This document shows, piece after piece, positions 4,597-5,789 of a stretch of DNA of 5,789 nt. Source of the DNA: a bacterium (lineage in GTDB: Bacteria > Vulcanimicrobiota > Vulcanimicrobiia > Vulcanimicrobiales > Vulcanimicrobiaceae). Positions within the stretch are counted from its first letter, which is position 1; each line of letters opens with the position of its first letter. The stretch is from the NCBI GenBank assembly GCA_021807065.1, contig JAKAPO010000169.1:1-5789 (forward strand). The letters are read 5' to 3'. The notes below the pieces were generated by a model. That model saw only the letters and a program-made list of their open reading frames with translations. It did not search any database and was not told the DNA's origin. The position numbers and the translations under genes are program-made.

Positions 4597-5788
4597 CCTT
4601 CCTCACCGGCGGGTGGCTCCGGAGGCATACCTTGTGGCTGTCGAGGAACGCTCGCCCCTTGCCGGCGCGGTCGGCGCGGCGGAAGGCGTCCCAAAAGGGC
4701 TCGGCGCTGCGCGGCACGAGTGCAGGGTCGGTATCGTATACGCGCCACGTTCCCACGATGCGGACGGGGAAACGTTGCAGCCAGGCGCAGAGGTCTCCGT
4801 TGGCGCGCAACCGGTTGTCTTCGACAGAGACGTAATAGCGCGCGCCCTTCCGGATGGCGCTCTCCTCGTCGAACGGGGTCCAGAGAAGCGGATCTTCCTC
4901 CCAGCCGAAGCGATCGATGTAATACAGAACATCGGGGCCGTAGTGTCCCATGACGATCAACGCATGCAGAGGAAGAGTTCGCGAGAGCAGCACCGCGTTC
5001 GCATAGGCGGTGTGGTCGTAGCGATAGTAACGCGCGATCGCGGCGTGACCGTCGAAGAGCACCGCCAGAGTGAGCGCGGCGGCAAGCGTCGGTGCGATCC
5101 AGCTGCGCGTTCGTGAAGTTGCCAACGCGACGGCGCCGCCAAGTACCAAAGCGGCAAGAGGCAGCAGGGGGAGGAGATAGTAGTCGACGCGCTCCACGGT
5201 GACGACTATGAACGCGTAGATCAACCCAGCGACGAGCCATCCCCAAAGCAAGAACGAACTACGGGCGCGCGTCCAAGGAATCGCGGCGCATGCGAGGATG
5301 GTCAGCGCGAACGCCACGTTGCCAAGCACGGTCGCACGAAGCAAACCGAGCGTGTCGAAGAAGAGATGGACCTTGTGTGCGAAGCCCCGAAGGCTCGAAA
5401 ACGATGCCGCCAGCGCGGGGAGGACGTGCAGACGCGTAATGCCGCTGGCCCAATGCCACTCCGCGTGGGCGTTCACGGCGCGGTCGTATAGCCAGAGAAC
5501 GACGAGCGGCACGATCAGCAGCACGGCGAAGCTCGCAAGCTCCCGCCAACTCGTCGCGAGGCCCGTTTGGCGCGATGTCGTACCATTCTCGCGAGACCGC
5601 TGCCACATCATGCCCGCGACCGGTACGATTGCCAGCACCGCCACCGGCTTCGCCAGGTACGCGAGCGTGAGCAACAGCGTTGCTCCAGCCACCGCCGAGA
5701 GCCGCGCTCTCGTCATCCCAAGCGAGCGAGTTGCGTTAGCAACGAGCGACGTGGAGGGACCGACGAGGAGTTTGAAACATGCAAGATC
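4565..5788 (-). CDS. GT39/PMT-like membrane glycosyltransferase, N-terminus missing
   Basis: This is a polytopic membrane protein resembling lipid-linked-sugar glycosyltransferases of the GT39/ArnT type (GT-C fold), which transfer sugars from polyprenyl-phosphate donors on the outer face of the membrane. Numbered from the first internal ATG (5716), it shows LTLAYLAKPVAVLAIVP (16-31), like the 'GLA-L-KP' segment of the family. Further membrane segments lie at about 62-78, 131-147, 153-173 and 178-199 (YYLLPLLPLAALVLGG), and 207-224. A soluble C-terminal part of about 150 residues contains IVMGHYGPDVLYYIDRFGW. The family's first loop with the catalytic acidic residue would lie upstream and is absent. 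The frame stays open through repeat copy 3 to the window edge, so the gene is probably cut by the contig end. A start at 5716 would give a protein lacking the catalytic part. The last bases (5784-5788) are probably adapter. The tail overlaps the lipoprotein gene. Substrate unknown. Confidence 0.8.
   Translation of the reverse strand, partial: DLACFKLLVGPSTSLVANATRSLGMTRARLSAVAGATLLLTLAYLAKPVAVLAIVPVAGMMWQRSRENGTTSRQTGLATSWRELASFAVLLIVPLVVLWLYDRAVNAHAEWHWASGITRLHVLPALAASFSSLRGFAHKVHLFFDTLGLLRATVLGNVAFALTILACAAIPWTRARSSFLLWGWLVAGLIYAFIVVTVERVDYYLLPLLPLAALVLGGAVALATSRTRSWIAPTLAAALTLAVLFDGHAAIARYYRYDHTAYANAVLLSRTLPLHALIVMGHYGPDVLYYIDRFGWEEDPLLWTPFDEESAIRKGARYYVSVEDNRLRANGDLCAWLQRFPVRIVGTWRVYDTDPALVPRSAEPFWDAFRRADRAGKGRAFLDSHKVCLRSHPPVRKAMAAAGASRS
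5711..5759 (+). repeat. Dispersed stem-loop repeat, copy 3 (within the glycosyltransferase reading frame)
   Basis: The left arm is TCGTCATCCCAAGCGAGCGA (5710-5729) and the right arm CGACGTGGAGGGA (5747-5759), a divergent but clear copy. The centre is a different hairpin: GTTGC (5730-5734) with GCAAC (5739-5743) around GTTA. The outer TCCC (5716-5719) pairs with GGGA (5756-5759). On the - strand it is read without a stop in the glycosyltransferase frame, giving PSTSLVANATRSLGMT just before the first visible membrane segment. The + strand frame that matches copies 1 and 2 is also open here (VIPSERVALATSDVEG), though no gene is evident in it. Confidence 0.75.
5765..5781 (+). promoter_or_regulatory. 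Possible ribosome binding site and start codon of a rightward gene
   Basis: GAGGAG (5765-5770) lies eight bases before ATG (5779-5781), the standard arrangement for a gene leaving the window to the right. Only one full codon beyond the ATG is visible before the window ends, so coding cannot be tested. If real, it would conflict with extending the - strand glycosyltransferase through this region. It may equally be chance in a purine-rich stretch. Confidence 0.2.
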
Positions 5789-5789
5789 G
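5784..5789. other. Probable sequencing-adapter remnant at right contig end
   Basis: The final AGATCG equals the first six bases of the Illumina read-through adapter (AGATCGGAAGAGC) and is the reverse complement of the first six bases of the window. The symmetry fits a contig ending at library-fragment ends with incomplete adapter trimming. The last genomic base is then about 5783. Confidence 0.7.

Noticed and set aside
4538..5116. 192-codon + strand reading frame opposite the glycosyltransferase
   Set aside because: It has no recognisable family. The - strand shows a clear membrane-protein pattern with the GT39-like motif, so the + frame is a shadow.

Overview
This window looks like a complete short assembly contig from an uncultivated GC-rich bacterium (roughly 60 % GC by eye). 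It carries six protein genes, two of them cut by the window ends. The first six bases (CGATCT) and the last six (AGATCG) are reverse complements of each other. They also equal the 3' end and the 5' start of the common Illumina adapter, so both ends are probably adapter remnants rather than genome. Bacterial origin follows from a lipid II flippase of the Amj family, a lipobox lipoprotein and a bacterial-type M16 peptidase. The prolyl-tRNA synthetase is the archaeal/eukaryotic-like (type 3) form, which also occurs in several bacterial phyla. I cannot name the phylum. A deep-branching soil or subsurface lineage such as Eremiobacterota (WPS-2) or Chloroflexota would fit, but that is a guess.

Layout: on the + strand there is a tight run of four genes. 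These are proS (2-1120, 5' end missing), an unrecognised secreted protein (1120-1674), an M16 zinc peptidase (1674-2930) and amj (about 2933-3796). The junctions are TAATG, TAGTG and TAA-CG-TTG, with little or no Shine-Dalgarno sequence, so downstream translation probably depends on coupling. A 92-bp gap with two Shine-Dalgarno-like sequences leads to a TPR-type lipoprotein gene (3889-4596). On the - strand, and overlapping the lipoprotein gene tail to tail by 32 bp, is a GT39-like membrane glycosyltransferase (4565 to the right end, N-terminus missing). Four or five of the six products act at the cell envelope. No RNA gene, CRISPR array, insertion sequence, prophage gene or convincing terminator was seen.

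The most unusual signal is a dispersed stem-loop repeat of about 50 bp, present three times in the same orientation (1123-1176, 3907-3956, 5711-5759). Its arms are conserved, while its central hairpin changes sequence but stays self-complementary. Copies 1 and 2 lie inside coding sequence and are read in the same frame, giving I-V-[I/M]-P-S-E-R ... R-R-R-G. In both genes this forms the positively charged n-region of a signal peptide: type I in the secreted protein, lipoprotein type in the TPR protein. Copy 3 lies in the open reading frame of the glycosyltransferase, read from the opposite strand, although it could instead sit just upstream of a truncated gene. An intergenic-type palindromic repeat reused as portable signal-peptide material is the observation most worth following up.
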